A stretch of 64,000 nucleotides of DNA from Iris pallida (GCA_029216955.1 JANAVB010006999.1:1446288-1510287), one strand, 5' to 3'; shown: positions 33,432 through 46,122, numbered from the stretch's first letter. Numbers and translations are program-made. The notes: generated from the letters alone by a model not told the origin.

Positions 33432-34163
33432 TTTATGGGCATCATGCAGCCACCATCGTCTTGACTTTCTATGCTTTTGAATCACCAGAGATATATTGTT
33501 TTGTGCTTGTTACATCAGTTTATCTTTTTGTTATATGGATGATCGATGGTAAATGGTTGGACATGATTGAACATGACTGATATATATATATTTCTTTGCT
33601 TTTCTGTTTGTGTTTTGTGTATGTTATTATTTTTTTGTTCATATAATTGATAACTATTGTGATCCTAAAAGCTGTTTGCACTGTATTGAGTCTGTTGTGA
33701 ACTTGTTTATATTAATCTTACAGGATAGTTTAACATGAATCCTACAAATCTGGAAAATAAAAATGACTCAGCAACGGAAGAGAGACTAACCGGCGACGAC
33801 CTAGCATGTAACTAGCAATGACTCATCGACTAAATATCTGAAGAATCAAAATAAGTGACTAACCAGCGACAAAGCAGCGATTAAAGTTGTTCGTCGCTAG
33901 TAAACAACTGTAATCATTACAATCGTAAATACGTCGTCAGTTAGTTGCCCGTTAGCCGCTAAAGCAGCTACTAACTTAGCAGTCGCTGATTAGTCGCTAT
34001 TTGTCGTCGCTATTTCAGTCGAAAGTTAGTCGCTGTAGCGACTAACTAGCAGCTAAAATTGATCAGTGATGATGCATTCAGCGACGAAATTTTTTAGTCA
34101 TGGGTTAGTCGCTACTTTGCTTTAGCGACTAAAATTATAGTCACTATTTAGCTATTTTTTGTA
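33432..34163. repeat. CACTA right subterminal region
   Basis: From about 33770 the motif AGCGACTAA and its complement TTAGTCGCT recur about a dozen times with variants, up to TTTAGCTATTTTTTGTA at 34163. This mirrors the left end. 33432-33770 is AT-rich with nothing recognised. Confidence 0.75.
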
Positions 34164-34536
34164 TAATCAGATTATACGGGATCTTCTCAAGGTGGAGTAG
34201 AGCATCAACTACAAGAATTGGCTTTAAAGGTGGGTTTGACAAGCCCAAGGTGGAGCAAGATGTGGTTGTGTGGATGAACGTGTCGGTTTGGTTCTGTGGT
34301 CGAACGGATCGAGATGACAATATGTTTGATCTCCTGGGTGCTCGGCTGGCAGAAACGAATATAAAGGTAGCAAGGAATGCTAAAGTTGTTCGGCTGGTGG
34401 GAACGAACAAAAGGTAGCAGGGTGCTAATGTTGTTCGACTAGCGAGAATGGACAAATGTAGCAAGGTGCTAAGGTTATTCAGCTAACGGAAACGAACTAA
34501 GGTGGAGATTGTTGGATTGTATTTCATTTTCGGTGG
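34164..34536 (+). mobile_element. TRIM-like element: internal region, polypurine tract and first 27 bp of 3' LTR
   Basis: 34164-34290 duplicates TRIM internal sequence at 17039-17175. Then follow about four degenerate ~45 bp repeats (GTTCGGCTGG..GAACGAA..GGTAGCAAGG). The purine-rich AAGGTGGAGAT leads into TGTTGGATTG at 34510, the 3' LTR start, matching the Copia-type PPT/LTR junction. The LTR is interrupted at 34536 by the gypsy insertion and resumes at 50297. Confidence 0.78.
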
Positions 34537-36051
34537 TGTCACGCCCCGATTCGGTAGAATCGATAGTCGTCCCCCGGGTGTGATGTCGTACAAGTCTAGG
34601 TTGCGCTTGCACAAGACGGTTCATAAGGTTATCCGAAACAACAGCATAAGTAAGAGTACGCAGAGAAATTGAACACAGTCATATAGAAAAGGAAACTTGC
34701 ATTTTCATTGATAATAAGTTTGGTTACAGACTCGATTACAAAAGAGGCCTCTCGCGCTAGCAAGGCTTCAAAAGAAAGGAGCGCCGCCTTCAGTTCCTTG
34801 GCACGCTATCTTGGTTCCGAGTACCTGTTGAGAGCCAGGGTCAGCACATTACACTTTGTGCTGGTGCGTGGCAGTTTAAATCCCGTGCTCTCATTTGTTG
34901 AAGAAGTTAAGTGAGCGTACATGCATTTGATTAGTGAAGTTTCTAGCCATCCTACTCAATTCAGACTTATATTTGTAGGCACAACCGTATAACGACGATA
35001 GATCTTACCCCCGGCAGAGCGCACCGTTGTAGCGTAAACTTACCATGTTCTTACCTGTCATGTTGATAATAATAAGACATAATAGAGTGCATTCGTGAAG
35101 GTCACTGGCACGACAAGCCATCCTGGACATATAGCTTGGTAGACAGAGGTCCTTCAGCGCAGGTAGCGAGCCCCGTTGAAAGCTACTTCCTACCGTGGAA
35201 TGCATCCGGCATAGCTATCCGTGTTTCTTCCTAGGCCGGAATGGTCCTGTGGCCTCGGGATACCGTCCGAAGAAACAATCGCCCTTGTCGACAAGTTGTC
35301 CATGACCGTGCTAAGTTAATTATTATTTCAAGGCACATCTTTATGTATCGTTGCGACATTCATTTAATTGATTCGTCTTTCCTTAGCAAGGTTCTATATG
35401 ATTCGATAATTGCAAGCACGATAATATTATATGACAAGCATCTGTATAGTTCGTGTTCGTGGGACGTCGTGTGACCGTTCATCGGAATATCATTCATGTT
35501 GTTGCATTACATCTAGCATAGCACATGTTTAGTATCGATAATGTATTAGAGAAGAGGGTCGAGGAAAGAAGGGTCAGCCACTCACCTTAGTATCTACTTG
35601 AGACGAGAAACTGGTTGGCCGCGCTAGACGTTGCCTACGCGATCACCTGAAATCGCACAAGCAACCGATTAGAACACTGTGTTATTCAAGGAATTTCGAT
35701 AAGAATGCAAAGTTCAAAATGTAAGCCATAAAAACCATCGAAAAAATTCTCGAAAATGCATTCAGAAAACAAAGCCAAAACCAACGCAAGCGACATGAAA
35801 AGCAGAGCAACGGGAGGTCTCTTCCGACTGAGCCGCAGAGTCTATCCTCGAGGCGCAACCCGCTGAATATGGGACTTGGTTCCGAAGAAGCCATTCCATA
35901 ACGGGGAATGGATCTTAATTCAACCGTTCCCGTTCGATCGATTCGATCGATCCCGACCTATCGGTCCCGACCGAGTCGATAGCGACAGTGTTCCTTTCTT
36001 GCGCACCCCGTAGAAGAACAACGGGACACGATGTAGGGACGGGGTACTACA
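34537..36051 (-). repeat. 3' LTR of the gypsy element, with ~155 bp deletion
   Basis: Copy of 48622-50291 with scattered substitutions. After GAGGCCTCTCG (about 34743-34753) it jumps straight to CGCTAGCAAGG, whereas the other LTR has about 155 more bases (48840-48995). That accounts for its shorter length (1515 against 1670). Its outer end abuts the GGTGG duplication. Confidence 0.9.
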
Positions 36052-36890
36052 CCTTAACCAACTAAGAAAAAGTTTCGTCCACGAAACTTAAGAACAGAAC
36101 CTACCTTTATGAAAATAATGAAGGAAACATTTCTTTCATCTCCGACTCGAGTTCCCATGTCGACTCTTCCGTCACATGGTTCCTCCTGAGTATGCGAACG
36201 AGAGAGATTGCCCGATTTTGCAGTAGCTTATCCTTGCGTTCTAAGATTTGAATTGGCTCTTCAACGTAGAATAAGTCAGACTTCAGCTCCAGCTGGCCAA
36301 AATCCACCACGTGGCTAGGGTCGTGCACATACTTTCGCAGCTGAGAGACGTGGAAGACATTGTGCACACCTTCAAGCGCCGACGGTAGGGCAATTTTATA
36401 GGCACTGGGGAGACCTGCTCGAGTATTTCGAACTGCCCAACGAATCTCGGACTCAGCTTTCCCTTCGTGCCGAACCGAGTAACTCCTCGCATAGGTGACA
36501 CATTCAGGAACACGTGATCGCCCACCTGGAACTCAAGCGGTCTTCGATGGGTGTCGGCGTTGCTCTTTTGTCGACTCTGTACAATCTTCAGTCTTTCCCG
36601 AATTAGCTTGACCTTTTCCACAGTCTGTTCCACCAGCTCCGGGCCGAGTATCTGCCGTTCCTCGACTTCATTCCAGCAAATGGACGATCTGCACTTCCGG
36701 CCGTACAAGGCTTCATACGGCGCCATTTGGATGCTGGACTGGTAGCTATTGTTGTATGCAAATTCTGCCAACGGTAGATGGACGTCCCAGCTTGATTTGA
36801 AGTCAATTACGCAGAGCCGTAGCATGTCTTCGAGAATCTGATTAACTCGTTCCGTTTGGCCGTCGGTCTGAGGATGGTAAGCTGAGCTGA
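36052..36890 (-). pseudogene. Gypsy integrase C-terminal part and tail, frameshifted
   Basis: The minus-strand frame from the nested insertion edge (36890) gives the end of the integrase core (SSAYHPQTDGQTERVNQ, holding the catalytic Glu region), then EFAYNNSYQSSIQMAPYEAL and the GPY-like region. A one-base shift near 36405 moves the remainder to the frame 36367-36107 (HNVFHVSQLRKY, then EEPIQILERKDK and STWELESEM), a C-terminal tail like those of chromovirus-type elements. It ends at a stop 56 bases from the 3' LTR. It joined to the 44.5-45.2 kb part before the nested element arrived. Confidence 0.88.
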
Positions 36891-36895
36891 ACTGC

Positions 36896-39497
36896 TGTCA
36901 CGCACCGCTCCTGTAGGAGCGATCGTCCTCGCTAAGGCGTGATGCCGCACGAGCCTAGATTGTGCTCGTGCAAGGTAGGTTCTATAACGGCCGATTACAG
37001 CGGCGGCGACGTGATCGTCGCACAGAAGTCCCAAGCAGATACATTGAATATGCAGCAAAAATTTAAGAACAAGAACACATGAACACAAGTCATTCAAAAG
37101 AAACTCTTTTATTGATATTGAATACAAGATTACATTTGTGGGCACAAGGCCAAATTATAAGTCTCTCGTGCTCACTTTTCTCTCATTTACAAGTCACTCT
37201 GCTCTCTCTCATCTCTCGATACAATACTTGAATCCAGCGAAAACTTCGGAAGGCGATGTCCATACATTATGTCCTGTATAAGTCTTCAATCCACGCGGCC
37301 GCACGCTTCGGGTCGCCAAGGAACTCCGTGCCTCGACGCATCCAAGCGAGCTCTGCGCCACGAGCTTCTACCTGTGCCTGCACATGAACACTGTGTGGGT
37401 GTCAGTACTCAACTGTACTGGTGGAGTGAGCTTCTCGCCCACCCATACAAAATCGACACGTTCATTTACTTTGTGCAGCTTAAGTCCCTTTCGATTGTCT
37501 TTCTAGTCTTGCCTTAGGATCAGTTTTAAGACCACGACGTCTAACCAACTTGACGTGCAACGACATGGTCGTGCTACAATACCGTGTATCTCGATCGAGG
37601 CAGTGCCTCATCGCTTAGGTACTTGACCAAACTTCAACTCAGGACGGCAGGGTCGTGCCACATTCTATTCGCAACTTAGACATATTCAAGACAATATTAT
37701 GCCGAGGAGCAACTTACGCGAACTCGGCCGTGCCAAGACCTTTGTTTAAACTCAAGCGCCTCTAGACCAATCTTCGTGCCAACGATTCAAGTGCCAAGGA
37801 CGGCAATGGGACGACTCGTGCAGGTCGTACCTCTAGACCATGCTTAGACTTGTTCGTGCTTCAAGATTGAGGGCGTGTCTCGCAACTTATCAAGACTTAT
37901 CCTGATACTGCCTTGCGGCCTTCCTGTTAGACCCATTTGCTAACTTAGACAAGACTTGTGGACCATAGTATCACTTTCATGAACATCTCGACGCCATCTA
38001 TCGTGCCAAGCACGGTGCCTATGCTGCAGCCCAGTCTTAGGCCCAGACCTTGTGTTACCGACTAGACCTACGTTCAAGCTCTAGACTCAATCCAAAGGCA
38101 TACACGCGGTGTGCCGCTATTTGTCGACACATCTACATGAGTGGTCACTAGCAATTTCAAGCTATCTTGGACACGGCTCGGCGGGGGTATCGGTCCGCCC
38201 TTCTAAGGGTAGCTAGCCCCGGAAGCGTCGATACTCCCATGCGGTTATCAGGCATCTGGTTGAGCCGCACTCGCTTCTCCCGGGCGAATGATCCCGGTGC
38301 CCCGGAGGAGATCATCCGAGAAGACTACACCTTGTCGACAAGTTGTCCAATGACCATACAAGACCCAATTCGATCTGTCAAATCCTTCCTTAACATGACC
38401 ATGAAGTCCTTCTTTTTATCAAGACTTAGCGAGACTCCCAAGTACGAGGGACCGATCTCGTGTGCGGAACTTATCAAGACTTAGCGAGACTCCCAAGCCG
38501 CGGGACCGATCTCGTGTGCGGGACATTTCAAGACTTAGCGAGACTCCCAAGTATGAGGGATCAATCTCGGCGACAACAAGTCGCATTGACTTTCCTTTGT
38601 TCGTGGCAAGCTTTTCACTAAATCGACCGTAACTCGTGCCTTAGACAGGCCTGGTTCTATAGGCGACGCTAATGCTCAAGTCATATACTTTACACAACGA
38701 GCCTTGTTCTCGAGGGACTATGCGACTTGACAACCGCAGATAGAGCGGGACAGTACTAGAAATGGCTTCGACAGCCCAGTACAACACTTGTCTTACTTAT
38801 TCGGACAATGACTCGACGAGCAAAGGCTACGTCGAGCTTCACATCGAGGGAACGTGCTAGGCACGGGGTCGACTTGGACAACCAACTTTTTGGGTGCCTA
38901 AACTTAAGCCAACGAGCCGTGCGAGACGACTTAACTTGCGGGACGTGCGAAGGCTATGCCAAGCCTTGCGGGACAGGACCGTGCATGCTTTGTTAAGCAT
39001 TCATGCGGGCGACGCCTATGACTTAGGCTTATTCGAGTGTCGGGACAAAACGACGGGACCGTGCATGCTTTGTTAAGCATTCACGCAGACGACGCCTATG
39101 ACTTAGGCTATTTCACGTGTCGGGGCAACTTAGCAACTTAGGCAACTTCCTTCTCCCAAGCCACGGGATCGAAGGATCGAGTGTCATTTGAAAGCACGCT
39201 GAGCCGACTTCTATGCAGACCGTGGGACCATTTTCTATGTTCTAGGACATTCTGACTCGACGAGATTATTCCCTTAGCTATGTTGGTGCGTAGCTTTTAT
39301 ATTAGCCTACTTGTGCAAGTTGAAAACATGCGAGTTATTAAGTGAAGGCTAAGATGAGGCAAGTTCACCGAAACTCTCCCACCTGTGCGAGGAGTCGCCT
39401 CGGACGAGCGAGCCTTCGAGCTTCCGTTGCAAGGCTAAGTTCCAACGCCGTCGGCGTTTCGATTTCTCCGATTGACTTTACGGGATGGGGCACTACA
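36896..39497 (-). repeat. 3' LTR of the nested non-coding element
   Basis: 2602 bp, colinear with 41950-44556, with only scattered differences. It contains a three-unit ~54 bp tandem repeat at 38421-38575 (each AAGACTTAGCGAGACTCC..) and an 80 bp tandem duplication at about 38977-39125 (GTGCATGCTTTGTTAAGCAT). Confidence 0.92.
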
Positions 39498-41949
39498 ACA
39501 TACACCACTCAGAACAAGTCTCGTCCTCGAGACTTTCCTGAAGGCAAGCCATCCTACCATTTCTATGGCCAAGACTTAATCGTTCACATTTCGCCTACGT
39601 GTTCCTTCGATTCCGAGCCACGCTCGCATAACTACCAATATTTTCGTTAACATGATTTCAAGATCTCGACACACTCCCATTTTTCAAGTCTTGCTTGAAC
39701 TCATTGTATCACTTGGCTGGATCGTACACGCATTCCAAGCGTCCCTAAAATACATGCATTCAACCAAGCCGCATGATAGAGAATTTGTCATTCTCACTCA
39801 AGTCGCATCGTGCACATACTCCGGCGTCCCTAAAATATATGCATGTCAGCCGAATCTCATGAGCAGGGTTTCCTACGTTCGTGATTGATGTTATCCATTC
39901 GTACTAATCCTGAAGATCAATTCTTCGATTGATAACTCTTGCAACAGGGGCATTTCACCTAACCGCTAGGCCAATCTTTGCGAGGCTAAGTCAATGTCAG
40001 GATTGGAATCATAGTTCCCCAACAGTAATACCAATACTGACCCCAATCCTAGGGTCAAACCATAGTCGGTAGTATGGGGTTTTCTACCCAAGCTCGCGTC
40101 ACTCAGATTTCTAAACATCGAGCACGATCACCTATTCGCATCAATGCATTCGTTGCGCGTATTCGAATTCATTCAAATCACCAATTCTAACCAATTCATG
40201 TTTTCGATCACGAGGTCATCTAGCTCGACAATACGTTGCGCCCCAATCTCACGCGAGTCCGATTATCCGTGGTGGTTCATGAATCACCATGTAATGCTCC
40301 CGCGGAATAATCATTCTCATCGGGGCGTAACTCTTGTTTGAGTTTAGACTAACTCATTCTCGATACGCGGATTGGACCTACTCAATCCTCAAGTTCAATC
40401 CTTCAAGCACACAAATTCATTCTCGAGTCACCTTCGCGTCAAACCACAAGTCGAAGCAATCAGATTGCCACGCCATACAAGTTCAATCACTCCCGCTATA
40501 TGAATCACCATATCAGCGCTCACACGGAGTGATCGTCCTAATCGGCGCGATGCATGTGCGAGACTGGAATTGCGCTCGTATAAGACAAGAATGTCGAAGT
40601 TGTGGTTATCGACGAAGTAAATCCAAACATTTCATTTCTATCCAAGTCAAGATTTCAATTTTGATAGTCCGTTTGTCATTCGTTCAGCCAGAAAATCTTC
40701 GACCCAAGTTTATCTCTTCCTCGATACCTTTCAATATCCCGAGTATAGCATCCATCAGAACAATGACATTTGTACGATCGTCATTCGTCGAGTCAGAGTA
40801 CCCCCGAGTTATCGCATATCGATCTTTGATACGCCTCAATACCATCGACGATATGCATAACCTGACGATCTCCCTTTGCAACCAATTTCGAATCGTGCGA
40901 CTTTTATGCTATTGTTCGAACTGGATATACCACGATTTCTTAATATTCAAGATCAAGTTCGATTCGCTAGTCCTCAAGCTCGTTTTAAGATCGTTATTCA
41001 AAACTCAAGTCACATTTCATTTGAAACACTCTGATATCGTACGCGCGATCCTCTAAGTTTCCTCGATCAAGACCATTCATTTTCATTCATCATTTCGAGC
41101 GTGATTTGATATCGCTTTCTAACTCGCGTTGCCTATTCACAAGTTGTCCGAACGAGATGCTCGTTCGGGACATTCGAAGTCACGATTAACTAAACGTGAC
41201 GCGTTCTAAGGCTTTGTGCGATCGCATCGCCTCGCCGACATACTCGCCGTTACTCGTAATCCTCAATCTTGCTCGAATGATTTCCAAGAAAATCCATACA
41301 CCACTCGGATTCGAGCCATCCGATCTAACCTACAATCACGTTCGCGTCATTTGCTAAGACATCCTTCGGATTCGTTCGACGAATCTCTAGCATAATCGCT
41401 CACGTCGTATCGACTCACTAGGTCGATCACACTATTCCTCGAAATCTAAGTCAATCTTCCATGTACGCCTAAGCGTTAACTCGATAGCATCCCTATCGAT
41501 AGACACTCTAAGTGCATTTCCGTTTCCGACCGAGCGATACTCAATATCGCTCGCAACTCGATTGTACCAAAAAGTCGAGGTGTGCGACATACGGACTAAG
41601 TTGTGCCGCATAACCATCCCTTACGGACTATATTTTGAGTTTGCACGCTCGCTAGGGTCAACGCATGACTAGTTAGGCATGCACGTGACATGTTAACTTA
41701 GCATGTGTTCTCTATCGAGTCAAGTCGACATCGTTCGGCACAAAGGCCTGCCGATGCATCCGACGATAGCCTACCGATGCATTCGAGTGAACGCTTGAAC
41801 GAGCTTTTGAAAATATTTAGACTTATTGTATTGACATGCCGAGGGACAATCGAGAGAGAGCGCAATACTTATTTTCCAACGACGAGCTTTCAAAACTGAG
41901 AAATTCGACGTGAAGTCCAAGGACGTAAAGCCGTGCTCTGATACCATTA
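39498..41949 (-). mobile_element. Non-coding interior of the nested LTR element
   Basis: A purine-rich tract (complement of GTCTCGTCCTCGAGACTT) sits beside the 3' LTR, and the primer site beside the 5' LTR. The sequence between is rich in TCG/CGA with a uniform texture. The longest frame (40334-41056, plus strand, 240 codons) is antisense to the element and has no recognisable domain. Confidence 0.8.
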
Positions 41950-44556
41950 TGTCATGCCCCGCTCCCGTAGGAGCGATCGTCCTCGCTAAGGCGTGATGCC
42001 GCACGAGCCTAGATTGCGCTCGTGCAAGGCAGGTTCCATAACGGCCGATTACAGCGGCGGCGACGGGGTCGTCGCACAGAAGTCCCAAGCAGATACATTG
42101 AATATGCAGCGGAAATTTAAGAATAAGAACACATGAACACAAGTCATTCAAAAGAAACTCTTTTATTGATATTGAATACAAGATTACATTTGTGGGCACA
42201 AGGCCAAATTACAAGTCGCTCGTGCTCACTTTTCTCTCATTTACAAGTCACTCTGCTCTCTCTCTCTCATCTCTCGATACAATACTTGAATCCAGCAAAA
42301 ACTTCGGAAGGCGATGTCCATACATTGTGTCCTGTATAAGTCTTCAATCCACGCGGTCGCACGCTTCGGGTCGCCAAGGAACTCCGTGCCTCGACGCATC
42401 CAAGCGAGCTCCGCGCCACGAGCTTCTACCTGTGCCTGCACATGAACACTGTGTGGGTGTCAGTACTCAACTGTACTGGTGGAGTGAGCTTCTCGCCCAC
42501 CCATATAAAACCGACACGTTCATTTACTTTGTGCAGCTTAAGTCCCTTTCGATTGTCTTTCTAGTCTTGCCTTAGGATCAGTTTTAAGACCACGACGCCT
42601 AACCAACTTGACGTGCAACGACATGGTCGTGCTACAATACCGTGTATCTCGATCAAGGCAGTGCCTCATCGCTTAGGTACTTGACCAAACTTTAACTCGG
42701 GACGGCAGGGTCGTGCCATATTCTATTCGCAACTTAGACATATTCAAGACAATGTTATGTCGAGGAGCAACTTACGCGAACTCGGCCGTGCCAAGACCTT
42801 TATTTAAACTCAAGCGCCTCTAGACCAATCCTCGTGCCAACGATTCAAGTGCCAAGGACGGCAATGGGACGACTCGTGCAGGTCGTGCCTCTAGACCTTG
42901 CTTAGACTTGTTCTTGCTCCAAGATTGAGGGCGTGCCTCGCAACTTATCAAGACTTATCCTGCTACTGCCTTGCGGCCTTCCTGTTAGACCCATTTGCTA
43001 ACTTAGACAAGACTTGTGGACCATAGTATCACTTTCATGAACATCTCGACGCCATCTATCGTGCCAAGCATGGTGCCTATGCTGCAGTCCAGTCCTAGGC
43101 CCAGACCTTGTGTTACCGACTAGACCTGCGTTCAAGCTCTAGACTCAATCCAAAGGCATACACGCGGTGTGCCGCTATTTGCCGACACATCTACATGAGT
43201 GGTCACTAGCAATTTCAAGCTATCTTGGACACGGCTCGGCGGGGGTATCGGTCCGTCCTTCTAAGGATAGCTAGCCCCGGAAGCGCCGATACTCCCATAC
43301 GGTTATCCGACATCCTGGTTGAGCCGCACTCACTTCTCCCGGGCGAATGATCCCGGTGCCCCGGAGGAGATCATCCGAGAAGACTACACCTTGTCGACAA
43401 GTTGTCCAATGACCATGCAAGACCCAATTCGATCTGTCAAATCCTTCCTTAACATGACCATGAATTCCTTCTTTTTATCAAGACTTAGCGAGACTCCCAA
43501 GTACGAGGGACCGATCTCGTGTGCGGAACTTATCAAGACTTAGCGAGACTCCCAAGCTGCGGGACCGATCTCGTGTGCGGGACATTTCAAGACTTAGCGA
43601 GACTCCTAAGTATGAGGGATCAATCTCGGCGACAACAAGTTGCATGGACTTTCCTTTGTTCGTGGCAATCTTTTCACTAAACCGACCGTAACTCGTATCT
43701 TAGACAGGCCTGGTTCTATAGACGACGCTAACGCTCAAGTCATATACTTTACACAACGAGCCTTGTTCTCGAGGGACTATGCGACTTGACAACCGCAGAT
43801 AGAGCGGGACAGTGCTAGAAATGGCTTCGACAGCCCAGTACAACACTTGTCTAACTTATTCGGGCAATGACTCGACGAGCAAAGGCTACGCCGAGCTTCG
43901 CATCGAGGGAACGTGCTAGGCACGGGGTCGACTTGGACAACCAACTTTTCGGGTGCCTAAACTTAAGCCAACGAGCCGTGCGAGACGACTTAACTTGCGG
44001 GACGTGCGAAGGCTATGCCAAGCCTTGCGGGACAAGACCGTGCATGCTTTGTTAAGCATTCATGTGGGCGACGCCTATGACTTAGGCTTATTCGAGTGTC
44101 GGGACAAAACGACGGGACCGTGTATGCTTTGTTAAGCATTCACGCAGGCGACGCCTATGACTTAGGCTATTTCACGTGTCGGGGCAACTTAGCAACTTAG
44201 GCAACTTCCTTCTCCCAAGCCACGGGATCGAAAGATCGAGTGTCATTTGAAAGCATGCTGAGCCGACTTCTATGCAGACCGTGGGACCATTTTCCATGTT
44301 CTAGGACATTCTGACTCGACGAGATTATTCCCTTAGCTATGTTGGTGCGTAGCTTTTATATTAGCCTACTTGTGCAAGTTGAAAACATGCGAGTTATTAA
44401 GTGAAGGCTAAGATGAGGCAAGTTCACCGAAACTCCCCCACATGTGCGAGGAGTCGCCTCGGACGAGCGAGCCTTCGAGCTGCCGTTGCAAGGCTAAGTT
44501 CCAACGCCGTCGGCGTTTCGATTTCTCCGATTGACTTTACGGGACGGGGTACTACA
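41950..44556 (-). repeat. 5' LTR of the nested non-coding element
   Basis: 2607 bp copy of 36896-39497, with the same ~54 bp triplet at 43480-43640 and the 80 bp doublet at about 44040-44185. The right border is GGGGTACTACA followed by the ACTGC duplication. Confidence 0.92.
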
Positions 44557-44561
44557 ACTGC

Positions 44562-45199
44562 AACTTGGTACCCAGTGCCGACTAAAGGCTACTCCAGAAT
44601 CGCGACATGAAGCGTGAATCCCGATCAGAGACGATGGATACTGGAACTCCGTGCAGCCGTACTATCTCGTCAAGATAAATCTGCGCCAGGCGATCAGCGT
44701 TCCAAGTAACTTTTATGGCAATAAAGTATGCTGACTTGGTTAATCGATCGACGATGACCCAGATGGCGTCGCTCCTCCGTGGTGTCTTCGGCAGTCCAAC
44801 GATAAAGTCCATAGTGACGTGATCCCATTTCCACTCTGGAATAGAAAGGTTCTGCATCTCCCCGCCCGGTCGCTGATGCTCAGCTTTCACCTGCTGACAG
44901 GCCATGCATTGTGACACGAAGAGCGCCACATCTCTCTTCTTTTCGTGCCACCAGAAGGTCGTGCGGAGGTCCTTACACATCTTGGTACTACCTGGATGCA
45001 AGGTATATTTCGCATAATGCGCCTCCGACATTATCTCCTTTCGTAGTTCTGAATCATCCGGAACACATAGTCGGCCATTCAATCTCAGCACGCCGGTCTT
45101 ATCTTCCGTAAAGTCGGTCGCACTACCTGTTGAAATTTGCTCGCGCATTTTCTTCAGGTACGGATCATCCTTCTGAACGGTCATGATCTTTTTCAGCAA
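44562..45199 (-). pseudogene. Gypsy integrase N-terminal and core region
   Basis: The frame 45199-44582 holds the integrase zinc-binding HHCC region (H..H in HYAKYTLHPGS, C..C in SQCMACQQVK) and the first two catalytic Asp contexts (HVTMDFIVGLP and SIVSDRDSRF). A TAG at 44582-44584 (from CAG by a single transition) stops it. Past the stop the frame continues as SALGTKLQ to the ACTGC site and the nested element. A frameshift near 45210-45235 separates it from the RNase H frame upstream. Confidence 0.9.
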
Positions 45200-45207
45200 A
45201 CTCGGCT

Positions 45208-46104
45208 CTAACTGCAGCTGCGCAACCGTATATCCCTGGATCGAACCCGGAGATCGATGCCCATTTCTTCTAGATCTTGTAGTAGTCTGCGGTTGATGGA
45301 TAGCGATGTAAGATATTTTTGACTCAGAGCGTCCTCCACCACATTTTCCTTGCCCGGAGTGTAGTCGATCGTCATGTCATAGTCTTTAATCAGTTCGAGC
45401 CAGCGCCTCTGTCGCAAGTTCAATTTCTTCTGGGTGAAGAGATACTTGAGGCTCTTCTGGTCTGTATAGATCACGCATGCCACGCCATATAGATAGTGAC
45501 GCCACAATTTTAATACGAAGACAATCGCCGCTAACTCCAAGTCGTGCGTAGGATAGTTCTTCTCGTGCGGGTTTAACTGTCTGGAGGCGAAGGATATCAC
45601 CTTGTTTCGCTGCATGAGCACACATCCCAAGTCCTGGCCTGAAGCATCGCTGAATATCTGAAAACCCTCTGGCCCATCCAAAAGTGCGAGTATAGGTGCC
45701 GAAATTAGTCGCTGTTTTAGCTCTTGGAATGAAGCCTCACAGTCATCCGACCACTCATACACGACTCCCTTTTCAGTGAGACGAGTCAATGGCGATGCAA
45801 TCTTCGCGAAGTCTTTCACGAAGCGTCGATAGTATCCCGCCAAACCAAGAAAGCTTCGAATCTTACTAGCAGACGCAGGCCGCTTCCAATCAGCAACAGC
45901 TTCCACTTTCTTCGAGTCGACTGCAATGCCTTCGGACGAAATGATGTGACCAAGAAAGGATACGCTGCTTAGCCAAAATTTGCACTTACTCTGCTTTGCA
46001 TATAACTCATTTTCTCGAAATATCTGAAGTACGGCCCGTAGATGTTCTGCATGCTGTACCCTGTCCTTCGAGTAGACGAGAATATCGTCAATAAAGATTA
46101 CCAC
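45208..46104 (-). pseudogene. Gypsy reverse transcriptase C-terminal part and RNase H
   Basis: Begins at the YxDD-equivalent RT motif ([13 protein letters not shown]) and continues through the RT thumb ([20 protein letters not shown]). The RNase H region follows ([53 protein letters not shown]). It is in the same frame as the gag-protease-RT frame upstream, from which it is separated by one TGA and six codons. It ends at a stop (45208) caused by a frameshift shortly before. Confidence 0.92.
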
Positions 46105-46122
46105 AAATTTATCAAGAAAGGG

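Larger units (their letters stand above)
19615..34163 (+). mobile_element. CACTA (En/Spm-type) DNA transposon, ~14.5 kb including nested insert
   Basis: The left end reads CTACAAAATAATG..TTTAGCGACTAAC, and the right end is the complement of TACAAAAAATAGC..TTTTAGTCGCTAAAG. Both resemble the CACTACAAAAA consensus with the first bases lost or changed. Repeated AGCGACTAA / TTAGTCGCT motifs lie inside both ends (19630-19870 and 33770-34150), as in subterminal transposase-binding regions of this superfamily. Internally it has a TNP2-like transposase pseudogene (21461-25206) and a TNPA-like pseudogene (26015-33431), the latter split by a second CACTA element. No clean 3 bp duplication flanks it; the ends sit at a junction of the tRNA-unit duplication. 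Confidence 0.82.
36891..44561 (-). mobile_element. Non-coding LTR retrotransposon (LARD-like) nested in the gypsy integrase
   Basis: The element 36896-44556 is flanked by the perfect duplication ACTGC (36891-36895 and 44557-44561). The LTRs are 36896-39497 and 41950-44556 (2.6 kb each), TG..CA. Minus-strand orientation is shown by an initiator-Met primer site (complement of CTCTGATACCA at about 41936) next to the 41950 LTR. The 2.45 kb interior lacks any gag or pol motif on either strand, so it is non-autonomous. Its LTR starts and ends (TGTAGT.CCCC, GGGGC.TGACA) resemble those of the surrounding gypsy element, suggesting it borrows the machinery of that group (inference). Confidence 0.92.

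Noticed and set aside
38167..39650. Possible genes in the nested element's LTR
   Set aside because: Several short frames repeat in the other LTR (for example at 43319-44610) but with changed starts and lengths; they are LTR sequence without domains.
40334..41056. 240-codon plus-strand open frame
   Set aside because: It lies in the non-coding interior of the nested LTR element, antisense to it, with no recognisable domain. The stop-poor TCG/CGA-rich composition explains its length.
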